Assembly (NCBI RefSeq): GCF_018398315.1
Contig: NZ_JAHBRW010000002.1
Location: 170,637-234,636, forward strand
Length of the DNA stretch: 64,000 nucleotides
Origin: Chelatococcus sp. YT9
GTDB taxonomy: Bacteria > Pseudomonadota > Alphaproteobacteria > Rhizobiales > Beijerinckiaceae
Direction: 5' to 3'
The notes beneath the pieces are model-generated. The model saw only the letters and a program-made list of their open reading frames with translations. It did no database searches and had not been told where the DNA came from. Positions 25,497 through 33,813 of the stretch are shown here, piece by piece (within the stretch, counting starts at the first letter, position 1; the number at the start of each line of letters is the position of its first letter). The position numbers and the translations under genes were made by a program.

Positions 25497-26506
25497 CGGC
25501 CCAGCCGACCAAAGACGCGCCGCGCGGCCTTGCCGCCCATTGGCCGCTTGCTGCCTTCACCGTGGCCGCCGTGCTGGTGCCCATACTCCTCTCCGGCAAC
25601 CGATATCTCGCGTTCGTCGCAGGCATGACACTGCTCCACATCTTGTGGGCGACAGGCATGAACCTGCTCTATGGCTATACGGGCCTGATGCCGCTGATGT
25701 TTGCGGGGCTGGCCGGCATCAGCGCCTATTTCGTTGTGAACCTCACATCGATGGGCTGGTCATTCTGGCTCGCCCTGCCTGTCGGCACGCTCGCGGCCTC
25801 TATCGCCGGCACGATCCTCGGCCTGCCGTCTCTCAGGCTCAAGGGCTTCTACTTCACGCTATGTTCGCTGGTCATCCAGACCGTCATCACTCTTGGTTTC
25901 GTCTATTTCGCAAGCATCACCAACGGTGATACTGGGATCTCCCAGATTCCGCCGCCATCGATACCCGGTGGCGGCGAGCTCACGGGCCTCGGCTACGAAA
26001 TCGTAATCGCGGTCATGGCCGTTATTGGCATAGCAGTCCTAATGTTGATCGTGCGGTCTTCCTTCGGACGACGCCTCGCGGCGATCCGTGAGGATGACGG
26101 ACTGGCCGAAACACTCGGGATCAACGTTACGTACCAGAAACTCGCCGCCTTCTTCATAGGCTCGCTCTATGCCGGCGTCGGCGGTGCGCTTTACGCTCCC
26201 TATATCGGCTTCATTTCCCCCCGCTCCTTCGATGTCCTGATATCCATGAATATCTGGCTGATGGTTGCATTCGGAGGCCGCGGAACCATCTGGGGACCTG
26301 TATTCGGCGCGATGCTTCTGGCGCCAATCCCTTTTCTCCTGCAGGATTACTATACCGTGAAGGACATTCTCTACGGCGTCCTCATCATCGCCGTGACGAT
26401 CCTGATGCCAGGCGGCCTCGCGAGTGGCTTCAAACGCAAGGCACCGAAGGCTGAGATCGCAAAGGACGCCCCCTCTCGTCAGCTCGACCAGAGGAGCGCG
26501 GCATGA
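25493..26506 (+). CDS. Branched-chain amino acid type ABC permease (LivM-like)
   Basis: Second permease, 337 residues, with a short cytosolic N-terminus, about nine hydrophobic segments, the LivM-type motif LRLKGFYFTLCSLVIQ near residue 115 and the ATPase-contact loop GRRLAAIREDDGLAETLGINV near residue 190. The C-terminal tail of about 30 residues is charged and cytosolic. It overlaps its neighbours by 4 bp on both sides, which indicates strict co-translation of LivH, LivM and LivG homologues. Confidence 0.88.
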   Translation: MTAQPTKDAPRGLAAHWPLAAFTVAAVLVPILLSGNRYLAFVAGMTLLHILWATGMNLLYGYTGLMPLMFAGLAGISAYFVVNLTSMGWSFWLALPVGTLAASIAGTILGLPSLRLKGFYFTLCSLVIQTVITLGFVYFASITNGDTGISQIPPPSIPGGGELTGLGYEIVIAVMAVIGIAVLMLIVRSSFGRRLAAIREDDGLAETLGINVTYQKLAAFFIGSLYAGVGGALYAPYIGFISPRSFDVLISMNIWLMVAFGGRGTIWGPVFGAMLLAPIPFLLQDYYTVKDILYGVLIIAVTILMPGGLASGFKRKAPKAEIAKDAPSRQLDQRSAA

Positions 26507-27219
26507 ACGATGTTCTTCTCGACGTGAAAAGCTTGTCGAAGCGTTTCGGCGGAGTTGTCGCGCTGCGAAGCATCGACCTGACTCAACATCGCGGCGAGAC
26601 ATTGGGGATGATCGGCCCGAATGGCTCCGGCAAGACTACCTTCGTCAATTGCATTACAGGCCATTTGAAACCGAATGCTGGCCGCGTGGGATTTGACGGT
26701 CACGCCATGACCGCAAAGAAGCCGTTTGAACTGGCCCAGGTAGGTCTCACCCGGACGTATCAGGCCGTGCGCATCTTCGGCGAACTCACCGTGGCGGATA
26801 ACATAGCGATCGCAATGGTCGATGCCGCCGACCCGGTCTCGCCCGAGCGCTACGCGGAACTCGCCGACTGGCTGAGGATCGCCCACCGCTTCGAAACCCA
26901 GGCCGGCAGTCTTTCGCTCGACGAGCAGCGCCGGCTCGAACTGATGATGCGGCTGGTGCAGCAACCAAAGCTCATCATGCTCGACGAGCCGGTCGGCGGC
27001 CTCTCCTCCAGCGAGGTGAGAGCGATGATCGCCCTTCTCGCCGAACTGAAGTCGCGTTGCACAGTCTTCATCATCGAGCACACGATGAAGGTCATCCGCG
27101 AATTGGCGGACAAGGTCGTCGTCCTGCTTGCCGGAGAGAAGCTCGCGGAAGGCCCTCCTGCGCAAATTCTCGCCGACCAGCGGGTCATCGATCGCTATCT
27201 GGGAGGCGCCGATGCTTGA
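26503..27219 (+). CDS. Branched-chain amino acid type ABC ATPase (LivG-like), degenerate signature
   Basis: ATP-binding subunit, 238 residues. Walker A is GPNGSGKTT (38-46), Walker B LIMLDEP begins near 157, and the switch His lies in IIEHTM near 192. The signature motif reads LSLDEQRR (137-144) where LivG proteins normally have LSYGEQRR, so the near-invariant glycine is Asp140. The helical domain between Walker A and the signature is also shorter than usual. The partner LivF-like ATPase is canonical, so a heterodimer with one weakened ATP site is plausible. Overlaps of 4 and 8 bp join the flanking genes. Confidence 0.85.
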   Translation: MNDVLLDVKSLSKRFGGVVALRSIDLTQHRGETLGMIGPNGSGKTTFVNCITGHLKPNAGRVGFDGHAMTAKKPFELAQVGLTRTYQAVRIFGELTVADNIAIAMVDAADPVSPERYAELADWLRIAHRFETQAGSLSLDEQRRLELMMRLVQQPKLIMLDEPVGGLSSSEVRAMIALLAELKSRCTVFIIEHTMKVIRELADKVVVLLAGEKLAEGPPAQILADQRVIDRYLGGADA

Positions 27220-27910
27220 CGTCGCCAGCTTGACGATCCGCTACGGGCCCTTTCTCGCGGTCGACGACCTCGCCATGAGCGTCGGCGCGGGAGAGATCGT
27301 CGGTATCGTCGGTCCGAATGGCGCGGGGAAATCCTCGGTCGTCAAGGCTATCGGCGGGCTCGTCGCCCCGAAAACCGGCGCGATTACGTTCGATGGACAG
27401 GATCTGCTCGCCATTCCTCCATACCAGCGCATCGCGCACGGCCTCTCGATCGTGCCGGAAGGGCGAGGACTGTTCCCCCGCATGTCGGTGGAGGAGAACC
27501 TCATCATCGGAGCTGATGCGATCGGGGACCGCACAAGCCGAGACCGCAACCTCGATCGGTGCTATCAGCTGTTCCCCATTCTCAAGGAGCGGCGCTGGCA
27601 GGCGGTGGGAACCCTCTCCGGCGGCCAGCAGCAGATGGTTGCCGTCTCCGTGGGGCTGATGGCCGACCCCAAGCTCCTAATCCTCGACGAGCCTTCACTC
27701 GGCCTGGCACCGATCGTCATCGGCGAGATCGGGCGCGCATTGAGACGGCTAAGAGAGGACGGCCTGACGGTCGCGCTGTTCGAGCAGAACGCCAAGTTGA
27801 CCTGCTCGGTGGCGGATCGCATCTACATTCTCGCGACCGGCGCGGTCCGCTATCATGACAATGCCGAGACCCTGCTGCAAAATCCTGAAATCCTCGATCA
27901 CCTGATGTGA
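27212..27910 (+). CDS. Branched-chain amino acid type ABC ATPase (LivF-like)
   Basis: Second ATP-binding subunit, 232 residues: Walker A GPNGAGKSS (near 34-42), signature LSGGQQQMVAVSVGLM near residue 135, Walker B LLILDEPSLGLAP, and a C-terminal switch region FEQN in place of the His of most ABC proteins, as is usual for LivF (EQN). The start is the ATG at 27212, which overlaps the LivG-like stop by 8 bp; a longer upstream reading lies wholly inside that gene. It completes the importer. An amidohydrolase gene follows after 7 bp. Confidence 0.88.
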   Translation: MLDVASLTIRYGPFLAVDDLAMSVGAGEIVGIVGPNGAGKSSVVKAIGGLVAPKTGAITFDGQDLLAIPPYQRIAHGLSIVPEGRGLFPRMSVEENLIIGADAIGDRTSRDRNLDRCYQLFPILKERRWQAVGTLSGGQQQMVAVSVGLMADPKLLILDEPSLGLAPIVIGEIGRALRRLREDGLTVALFEQNAKLTCSVADRIYILATGAVRYHDNAETLLQNPEILDHLM

Positions 27911-27917
27911 GCCTCGC

Positions 27918-28868
27918 ATGGCGCAACCCGACACTCTCCCCATCATCGACGCGCACCATCATATCTGGCGGCGAGAGGATCTCACTTGGCTGCAAGGGCC
28001 CAGTCAGCCGCGCATCTTCGGCGACTACGAGCCCATCAAGCGCGACTATCCGATTGAGGAATATCTGGCCGACATAGCCGGGACAAGCGTGATCGCCTCC
28101 GTTTATGTCCAGACCAACTGGCCAGCGGGTGGCGCTCTGCGAGAGGTCGAGTGGGTCGAGGAACAAGCGGAGCGCACCGGCTGGCCCCATGCCATCGTTG
28201 GCTACGCAAACTTCCTCGATGATGATGTCGCGACGCTTCTTAAGGCGCAGTCGCGGTTTCCGCGGATGCGCGGCATCCGTCAGCAGATCCACTGGCATGA
28301 GAAGACTCTCTATCGCTTTGCTGATCGGCCAGATATCGCCGATGATCCGCGCTTCCGCCGCAATCTCGCGCAGCTTGCCGATCACGGCTGGCTCTTCGAG
28401 TTGCAGCTCTTCGAATCCCAGATGACATCCGGCGCGAGGCTCGCCGAGGCGACACCCGAAGTCACCTTCGTGCTCGAACACGCCGGCATGCTGGAAGATC
28501 TCTCTGAGGCCGGCAAAGGCCGCTGGCGCGACGGCATGCGGCGGCTTGCGGATTGTCCGAACGTGTCGACAAAGCTCTCGGGCCTCGGCACGTTCGTCCA
28601 TAGAAATGACAGCGCTCTGATCGCGGAAATCGTGGCCGAAACCGTTTCAATCTTTGGTGTCGAGCGCTGCTTCTGGGGATCAAACTTCCCCATCGAGAAG
28701 CTTTGGACAGACTATCCCAGCCTCGTCCAGTCAATCCGCTCAGCAGTTTCGTCCTATGGGGAGCAGGATCAACGCGCCATTCTTTGCGGCAACGCCGCGC
28801 GACTTTACGGCCTCGGAAAGCTGAGACAGCACGGCGGCGATCCCGATAGCTTTACTACGGTGCTTTAG
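27918..28868 (+). CDS. Amidohydrolase (COG3618 / PDC-lactonase-like)
   Basis: TIM-barrel metal-dependent hydrolase of 316 residues in the family of 2-pyrone-4,6-dicarboxylate lactonase and sugar lactonases. The metal-binding start IIDAHHHIW is at residues 9-17; later family blocks include MRGIRQQIHW, TFVLEHAGM near 185, VSTKLSGLG and CFWGSNFPIEKL near 252. It is last in the importer run and ends overlapping a convergent amidohydrolase by 14 bp. In this locus it could open the cyclic substrate or a lactone intermediate, beside HyuAB. Confidence 0.85.
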   Translation: MAQPDTLPIIDAHHHIWRREDLTWLQGPSQPRIFGDYEPIKRDYPIEEYLADIAGTSVIASVYVQTNWPAGGALREVEWVEEQAERTGWPHAIVGYANFLDDDVATLLKAQSRFPRMRGIRQQIHWHEKTLYRFADRPDIADDPRFRRNLAQLADHGWLFELQLFESQMTSGARLAEATPEVTFVLEHAGMLEDLSEAGKGRWRDGMRRLADCPNVSTKLSGLGTFVHRNDSALIAEIVAETVSIFGVERCFWGSNFPIEKLWTDYPSLVQSIRSAVSSYGEQDQRAILCGNAARLYGLGKLRQHGGDPDSFTTVL

Positions 28869-29697
28869 CCTCTGCTGAGAACAGCGCGCGCCCGTTGTCC
28901 TCGAAGACCGCTGCCCGGCCCTGGATGTCGAGACCCAAACGCCGCGAGAGACGATCGAGACGCGCGAAGCTGTTGCCATAACCGCCGTGCAGCGAGGAGA
29001 CTGGCCAGTTCGAGCCTGCCATGAGCCGTTCCGGCCCGAAGACCTCCAGGAGATGGCGCAGGAACGGCAGGATGGCGTCATCCGTCAAGTCCGCCTCCCC
29101 GGCCTGGTGAAAATCGCAGATCTTGCAGACCGCCGATGTCTCCCGGGCGACCCGCCCCATCCAGGCCGCCCAGGGATGGAGGGCGCCCGTTGCCACCGGG
29201 GGATTGGCGGCATGGTCGATGATGGTGCGCAAGCCAGGGCGGCGCTGAAGTGAGACAAGGACCTCCGGCAACTGCTCGGGGAGGGCGAGGATCTCGGCGA
29301 TGAGCCTTCGGCGGGCCAGTTGATCGAGCAGGGCCTGTGTGCCAGGGGCCTCCAACCAGCCATTTGGCATGACGGGCAAAGGCAGCCGTAGGCCGGCGAA
29401 AAGGGGGCTCGCCGTCCAGCGCTCCAGCCGCGCTGCGACATCATCCATCGCCGGATCGAGAAAACCCACGACGCCGACGACAGGAAAAGCGCCGCACCCG
29501 GCCTCGGCAAACAGCCGGTCCGTCTCGCCGGCATCCTGGGCCGACGAAACAAGCACGACGCCAGAGATCCCAGCATCCCGGCACAGGGGGGCAGCCTCCG
29601 CCAATCCAAACCGCCGGTCAAGCCGCTCGAATCGTTCGCGAACCTTGACGAGGAAGCCATCGCCAGGCGTCCAGCAATGAAGATGGCTGTCAATCAT
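28855..29697 (-). CDS. Amidohydrolase, probable sugar lactonase
   Basis: 280-residue TIM-barrel hydrolase starting MIDSHLHCWTPG, with the His-x-His metal pair at residues 5-7, and containing TIIDHAANP near 160 and LMAGSNWPVSSL near 232, in the pattern of L-fuconolactonase and L-rhamnonolactonase. Its start overlaps the stop of the upstream aldo/keto reductase gene by 4 bp. Coupling of a sugar dehydrogenase to a lactonase suggests that an aldose taken up by the neighbouring sugar permeases is oxidised to a lactone and then hydrolysed to the aldonic acid. The exact sugar is not determinable. Confidence 0.83.
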   Translation of the reverse strand: MIDSHLHCWTPGDGFLVKVRERFERLDRRFGLAEAAPLCRDAGISGVVLVSSAQDAGETDRLFAEAGCGAFPVVGVVGFLDPAMDDVAARLERWTASPLFAGLRLPLPVMPNGWLEAPGTQALLDQLARRRLIAEILALPEQLPEVLVSLQRRPGLRTIIDHAANPPVATGALHPWAAWMGRVARETSAVCKICDFHQAGEADLTDDAILPFLRHLLEVFGPERLMAGSNWPVSSLHGGYGNSFARLDRLSRRLGLDIQGRAAVFEDNGRALFSAEAKAP

Positions 29698-30602
29698 CGA
29701 GGTGGGACCACGCCGGTTACGCAGGCGTCAAGGGCAAGCCAGCAATCCTCCGGAATGGGGAACTCCAGCATGGCAAGACCGTCCTTGAGTTCTTCCACCG
29801 TTGCCGGGCCCAGCAATGTCGTTGCTCGGGCAAGTCTACCCGGGAGCTGCAGGGCCGCAGCCCTCAGCGGGACGTGATAGGCGGAGCAGATACCGGCAAG
29901 ACGATCACGCATGGCCAGCATGTCTGGCGGCGCCGGTGCATAGTCGAATGTCTCCCGCCCCGGATGATCCGCGAGCAAACCCGAGTTCAAGAGGCCGCCG
30001 AGAATAACGGGGAGGTCCGCACGCGCGCATTCCGGCAGTAAACGCGTATCGGCGGACCGGTCAAGGAGCGTATGGCGTCCGGCCACCAACACGACATCGA
30101 GTTTCGCGCGCGCGATGGCCCGCAGCGCCGTATCAACACGGTTGGTTCCAATCCCGACAGCCGTGATCACGCCCCTGCCCTGCAACTCCCTCAAGGCAGG
30201 AAGCGCCTCGTCCATCGCCTCATCAAGCAGGTCCTTATCCGGATCGTGCAGCAAGACGAGATCAATAGTCTCACGCTGAAGCCGCGCTAGGCTCTCTTCA
30301 ACCGAGTGGAGGACAAAACGGGCGGAAAAGTCCGTTCGCCGTTCAGCCCGTGATGGTCGCGCCCCAAAGGGCGCGGTGAGCCGGTGTCCCACCTTCGTCG
30401 ACAGGATCGCGCCCGGTCGATGGTCCGCCAAAGCGTGACCGAGGAGGACCTCGGACCGGCCGCTTCCATAAAGCGGCGACGTGTCGAAATAGCGGATGCC
30501 GGCATTCCAGGCATGGTCTATCAGGGCCATCACCGCGCTGTCCGACGTCGCGTCAGTGAGAACGCCGAAGGCGGCACAGCCGAGACCGAGCGTCGGCATC
30601 AT
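29694..30602 (-). CDS. Aldo/keto reductase, L-fucose dehydrogenase-like
   Basis: NAD(P)-dependent (alpha/beta)8 oxidoreductase of 302 residues. The catalytic tetrad is visible: Asp and Tyr in YFDTSPLYGSGRSE near residues 38-51, Lys in LSTKVGHRL near 70, His in LVLLHDPDKDL near 120. The start TLGLGCAAFG is typical of D-threo-aldose 1-dehydrogenase (L-fucose/L-galactose dehydrogenase). The start is 30602, with a second ATG one codon later; it lies 3 bp after the permease stop. It probably catalyses the first oxidation of the imported sugar. Confidence 0.87.
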   Translation of the reverse strand: MMPTLGLGCAAFGVLTDATSDSAVMALIDHAWNAGIRYFDTSPLYGSGRSEVLLGHALADHRPGAILSTKVGHRLTAPFGARPSRAERRTDFSARFVLHSVEESLARLQRETIDLVLLHDPDKDLLDEAMDEALPALRELQGRGVITAVGIGTNRVDTALRAIARAKLDVVLVAGRHTLLDRSADTRLLPECARADLPVILGGLLNSGLLADHPGRETFDYAPAPPDMLAMRDRLAGICSAYHVPLRAAALQLPGRLARATTLLGPATVEELKDGLAMLEFPIPEDCWLALDACVTGVVPPR

Positions 30603-30605
30603 CGG

Positions 30606-31493
30606 TCAGCCTTTCACGGCACCGGCAGCCAGGCCGCCGACGATGTAGCGCTGGAAGATGAGCGCGAGCAGAAATGGCGGCAAGGCCGTGAGAACGCCGG
30701 CGGTCATGACATAATCGAACTGGATGGAGGCGGTGTCGACGAAGCTCGCGGTCACGACGGGAAGCGTCTTACTGGCGGTCGTCTTCGTGAAGACCACCGC
30801 GAACAGAAACTCGCTCCACGAGGCCATGAACGCCAGTATGGCGACGCAGGTCAAGCCAGGTCGCGCCAGCGGCAAGATCACATAGCGCATGGTTTGCCAG
30901 CGCGTCGCCCCGTCGATGGTCGCCGAATCCTCCAGCTCGACGGGCATCGTCTTGAAATAGGCCTGCAACAGCCAGATCGAGAATGGGACGGTCAGGATGC
31001 AATAGGCAGCGATGAGCGAAAGCGGCGTATCGATCAGGCCGAGATTGCGCATGAGGAGGAACATCGGCACCACGAGCATGATCGGCGGCAACATGCGGCT
31101 ACCAAGATAGACCATCAGAAGCGGCAAGGATCGCCTGACATTAAGGCGCGAAAACGCATAAGCGGCGGGCGATGCGATCAGCAGATTGGCGACCGCGACG
31201 CACAGCCCGACCGTCAGGCTGTTGATCATTGCGGGAAAGATATCAAAGACGGCGGGCGCTCTGTTCTGCGCGAACGCGATGAACTCCGGGTCGCCAATCC
31301 CGAAGATGGTGGCGTAGTTGCGCAGCGTCGGCGCTTGCGGAATGAAATGTGGCGGCACCGCCAGCATCTCGGCCTCCGTCATCAGGCTGGTTGCGACCAT
31401 CCAGTAGACGGGTGTGAACATGAAGAGGAAGAAAATCGCGGCTGCCACCATGAGGCCGCAGGTGCGGATAATGCGCGTGTGTTCGGACATCAT
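30606..31493 (-). CDS. Sugar ABC importer permease, MalG-like
   Basis: Inner-membrane subunit of importer D, 295 residues. It has an N-terminal span near residues 12-30, a first periplasmic loop, and the coupling loop ELEDSATIDGATRWQTMRYVILP near residue 190, a variant of the EAA motif in which the usual Glu-Ala-Ala reads Glu-Asp-Ser-Ala. The start ATG at 31493 overlaps the partner permease's stop (ATGA); an upstream reading only shadows that gene. It is followed within 3 bp by the aldo/keto reductase. The importer has no ATPase gene nearby. Confidence 0.87.
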   Translation of the reverse strand: MMSEHTRIIRTCGLMVAAAIFFLFMFTPVYWMVATSLMTEAEMLAVPPHFIPQAPTLRNYATIFGIGDPEFIAFAQNRAPAVFDIFPAMINSLTVGLCVAVANLLIASPAAYAFSRLNVRRSLPLLMVYLGSRMLPPIMLVVPMFLLMRNLGLIDTPLSLIAAYCILTVPFSIWLLQAYFKTMPVELEDSATIDGATRWQTMRYVILPLARPGLTCVAILAFMASWSEFLFAVVFTKTTASKTLPVVTASFVDTASIQFDYVMTAGVLTALPPFLLALIFQRYIVGGLAAGAVKG

Positions 31494-32488
31494 CGGGCGA
31501 GTTCTCCCCGCTTCCATAAAAGCCTGATGTAAATGATGGACAAGGCCAGCGTTGTCAGTGCGATCAGATAAGCATAGGCATTGCCGCGTCCGAAATCCGC
31601 GAAGTTGAATGTCGTGACATAGGTAAGCCATGCCAGCACCGTGGTGCTGTCGCCCGGCCCGCCGCCGGTCAGGACATAGATGATGTCGAAGGTCCGCAGG
31701 GCGACCATGGTCTGTGTAATCAACACAAGGAGAAGCGAATGACTGAGCCACGGCAAAGTAATCGCCTTGAAACGCTGCAACACATTCGCGCCGTCCATGC
31801 GCGCCGCTTCATAGAGCTCGTCGGGAACGGTCTGAAGCGCCGCCAGAACTACCAGGGAAACGAAGGGAATATGGTTCCACGCCTGCGCAACGATCAGGGC
31901 CGGCATCGCGGTATTCACATCGGTCAGCCACGACCGGTACTCATCGAGCACGCCGGCCCCGACAAGCACAGCATTGATGAGCCCATAACGCCCGTCGAGC
32001 AGCCACTGCCAGATGAGCCCGTTGACCACGGGAGGAACCGCCCAAGGAATGAGAATGATGGCACGCAGAAGTGCTCGTCCGGGGAAGACTTCGTTGAGGA
32101 GAAGCGCCAGGAGCGTCCCGAGCACGATCGTCAGCGTAATCGAACCAACGGAGAAGAGCGCGGTCGTCTGGGCAGCCCTCCAGAACTGCTCGCTTCCCAG
32201 TATCGATATGTAATTATCAAGCCCGATGAACCGAAAGCGCGCCGGCTGGCGCAGGTTATACTGATGCAGGGACAGCAGGAACGAGTAGATGATCGGATAG
32301 AGAACGAAGACCAGCAGAAGCAGGATCGCGGGTGTGTTCAGCACAAAGAACAGAAATGGTTGCGGCTCCCGTGGCGCAACCCATTGCCCCCGCCCGAGAC
32401 CGTTCCGCGAGAGGCGCCAGGCAGCCTTCTGCCGGCCGGCTGGCGAACCGGCGTATGCCGGGGACGGAAAATCGCCCTTCACCGCCAT
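31490..32488 (-). CDS. Sugar ABC importer permease, MalF-like
   Basis: Partner permease, 332 residues. An unusually long basic, Pro- and Arg-rich cytosolic N-terminus (about 45 residues) precedes the first span (FLFFVLNTPAILLLLVFVLYP). The coupling loop ELYEAARMDGANVLQRFKAITLP lies near residue 230. The gene begins 2 bp after the stop of a small unrecognised gene, so it shares a transcript with it. It works with the MalG-like subunit and, by proximity, with the Tat-exported binding protein at 34671 on the other strand. Confidence 0.87.
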   Translation of the reverse strand: MAVKGDFPSPAYAGSPAGRQKAAWRLSRNGLGRGQWVAPREPQPFLFFVLNTPAILLLLVFVLYPIIYSFLLSLHQYNLRQPARFRFIGLDNYISILGSEQFWRAAQTTALFSVGSITLTIVLGTLLALLLNEVFPGRALLRAIILIPWAVPPVVNGLIWQWLLDGRYGLINAVLVGAGVLDEYRSWLTDVNTAMPALIVAQAWNHIPFVSLVVLAALQTVPDELYEAARMDGANVLQRFKAITLPWLSHSLLLVLITQTMVALRTFDIIYVLTGGGPGDSTTVLAWLTYVTTFNFADFGRGNAYAYLIALTTLALSIIYIRLLWKRGELAR

Positions 32489-32490
32489 GC

Positions 32491-32829
32491 TCAGCCTCTC
32501 AACGTGAGATAGATGATCGCCTTCACCCGTGCGCCCTCCGGCCCCTCCACCCGGCCGTTCAACCTGAGCCAGGGGCCGACATTGTTCAAGGGAAGCGACA
32601 GTAGACCCGGGCCATCCAATGCGACTGGCGGAGCCTCATGCGGACACCAGGTCAGCCCTTCGGGAGATATGTCGCTGCCCACGCGCAACGTGGCGCCCCT
32701 GTCCGCCTCGAGGACATGGATGAACCAGCGCACCTCCGCGGCCCAAGCCGTCTCGTAGGGTTCGGTCCAGAAATCCCCGCTCAGCGAGACATTCCGTTCG
32801 ATAACAGCTGTGAAAGCGCGAGAAAGCAT
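32491..32829 (-). CDS. Small conserved-looking protein of unknown function, beta-rich
   Basis: I do not recognise this 112-residue protein. The ATG at 32829 is chosen because it lies 5 bp after the stop of the gene upstream, consistent with co-translation. It has no signal peptide or membrane span. The sequence alternates hydrophobic and polar residues with several glycines (WFIHVLEADRGATLRVG ... GPWLRLNGRVEGPEGARV), suggesting a small beta-sandwich that may bind a ligand or partner. It lies between a second unknown protein and the sugar permeases with almost no spacing, so it belongs to that operon. Codon use resembles its neighbours. Confidence 0.6.
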   Translation of the reverse strand: MLSRAFTAVIERNVSLSGDFWTEPYETAWAAEVRWFIHVLEADRGATLRVGSDISPEGLTWCPHEAPPVALDGPGLLSLPLNNVGPWLRLNGRVEGPEGARVKAIIYLTLRG

Positions 32830-32834
32830 GGATA

Positions 32835-33761
32835 TCACCAATCGACAGATACGAGAACCGAATCGAGAAACAGGAAATTCCGCACCGAGCGGTGTGTCTT
32901 CACGTCGATGGTGAAGTTGAGGAGCCGCTCCAGCCCCCAATATCCGTGCTCAAAGCGCGGAACAGGTATGGCCCTGAGGTCCATTATCTTGTCATTGACC
33001 TGGAGTTCAACGTTTCTTCCGGCTTCCGTGTCGAACAGATAACGCAGATAGTGCCAGTTCAGCTTCGTCGGCACTTCGTTGTAGCAGAGCGCCTGCTGAC
33101 CGTCCGGCACGTCGGCCCAGTCGTCAGGATGCGCCACGTGATAGTCCTGAACCGGTGCGCTTCCGCTCCTCTCCATCAAGGTCGTGGTCTGCACCGAGGT
33201 CTTGTAGCGCCATTTGCGCACAAGCTCTCCGGCGGAGTTCGTATTTTGGTAGCGCAGCGAGCAGTGATAGCGCCGACCGTATTCGCGATCACAGACATCG
33301 TTTCCGATCGTGAAATCGCCGAAGTCATAGACGCTCGGATCAAGATTGCCATCAAACCCGTTCTGATGATCCGGCCTCGCGCCAATCCACTGCTCGGCCT
33401 TGAAGCAGAAATACGTCTCGAACTGGACAAGCCCGGGCTTCACCGAGGTCGCCCGCTTGATCGCAAGCGCCATATGATTGGGCTTCGGCCGGGTCGCAAG
33501 CTTGAGGGCATAGGTCCCACTCAGCGGACCATGCGTCCCGATGTCGAAGAACGAGCAGGTGCTGAGCTGGGGCGGCCGCATGTCCGCAAGAACGGATCGA
33601 ACGTGGTCGAGATTGCCGTCGTGGTTGCCGATAAGCTCGCACCAGCCATTCACACCGAAATCGAAATCATCATGGAAGAGAATTCGCGGAAGCGGATTGA
33701 AGCGACTGAGGGCTGGATTAGCGGCAACGAGTGCCGAGCGGAAGGCGGCAGCATCAGGCAT
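32835..33761 (-). CDS. Unrecognised protein in a sugar-importer operon (possibly DUF6772-like)
   Basis: 308 residues; I do not recognise a function. I suspect a DUF family (perhaps DUF6772) but cannot check. The ATG at 33761 is preferred; the frame stays open further upstream without a good start. It has no signal peptide or membrane span. It is rich in aromatics and beta-like segments (ILFHDDFDFGVNGWCELIGNH near the start; HWHYL-like LNWHYLRYLFDTEAGRN and FEHGYWGLERLLNFTID near the end), reminiscent of concanavalin-like or jelly-roll carbohydrate-binding folds. It is first in the minus-strand operon, so it is made with the permeases, sugar dehydrogenase and lactonase. Confidence 0.65.
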   Translation of the reverse strand: MPDAAAFRSALVAANPALSRFNPLPRILFHDDFDFGVNGWCELIGNHDGNLDHVRSVLADMRPPQLSTCSFFDIGTHGPLSGTYALKLATRPKPNHMALAIKRATSVKPGLVQFETYFCFKAEQWIGARPDHQNGFDGNLDPSVYDFGDFTIGNDVCDREYGRRYHCSLRYQNTNSAGELVRKWRYKTSVQTTTLMERSGSAPVQDYHVAHPDDWADVPDGQQALCYNEVPTKLNWHYLRYLFDTEAGRNVELQVNDKIMDLRAIPVPRFEHGYWGLERLLNFTIDVKTHRSVRNFLFLDSVLVSVDW

Positions 33762-33813
33762 GCGAATTGTCCATTGGAATTGAGCACCACGCGGGCAAGC
33801 TAGCTTCCAACAT

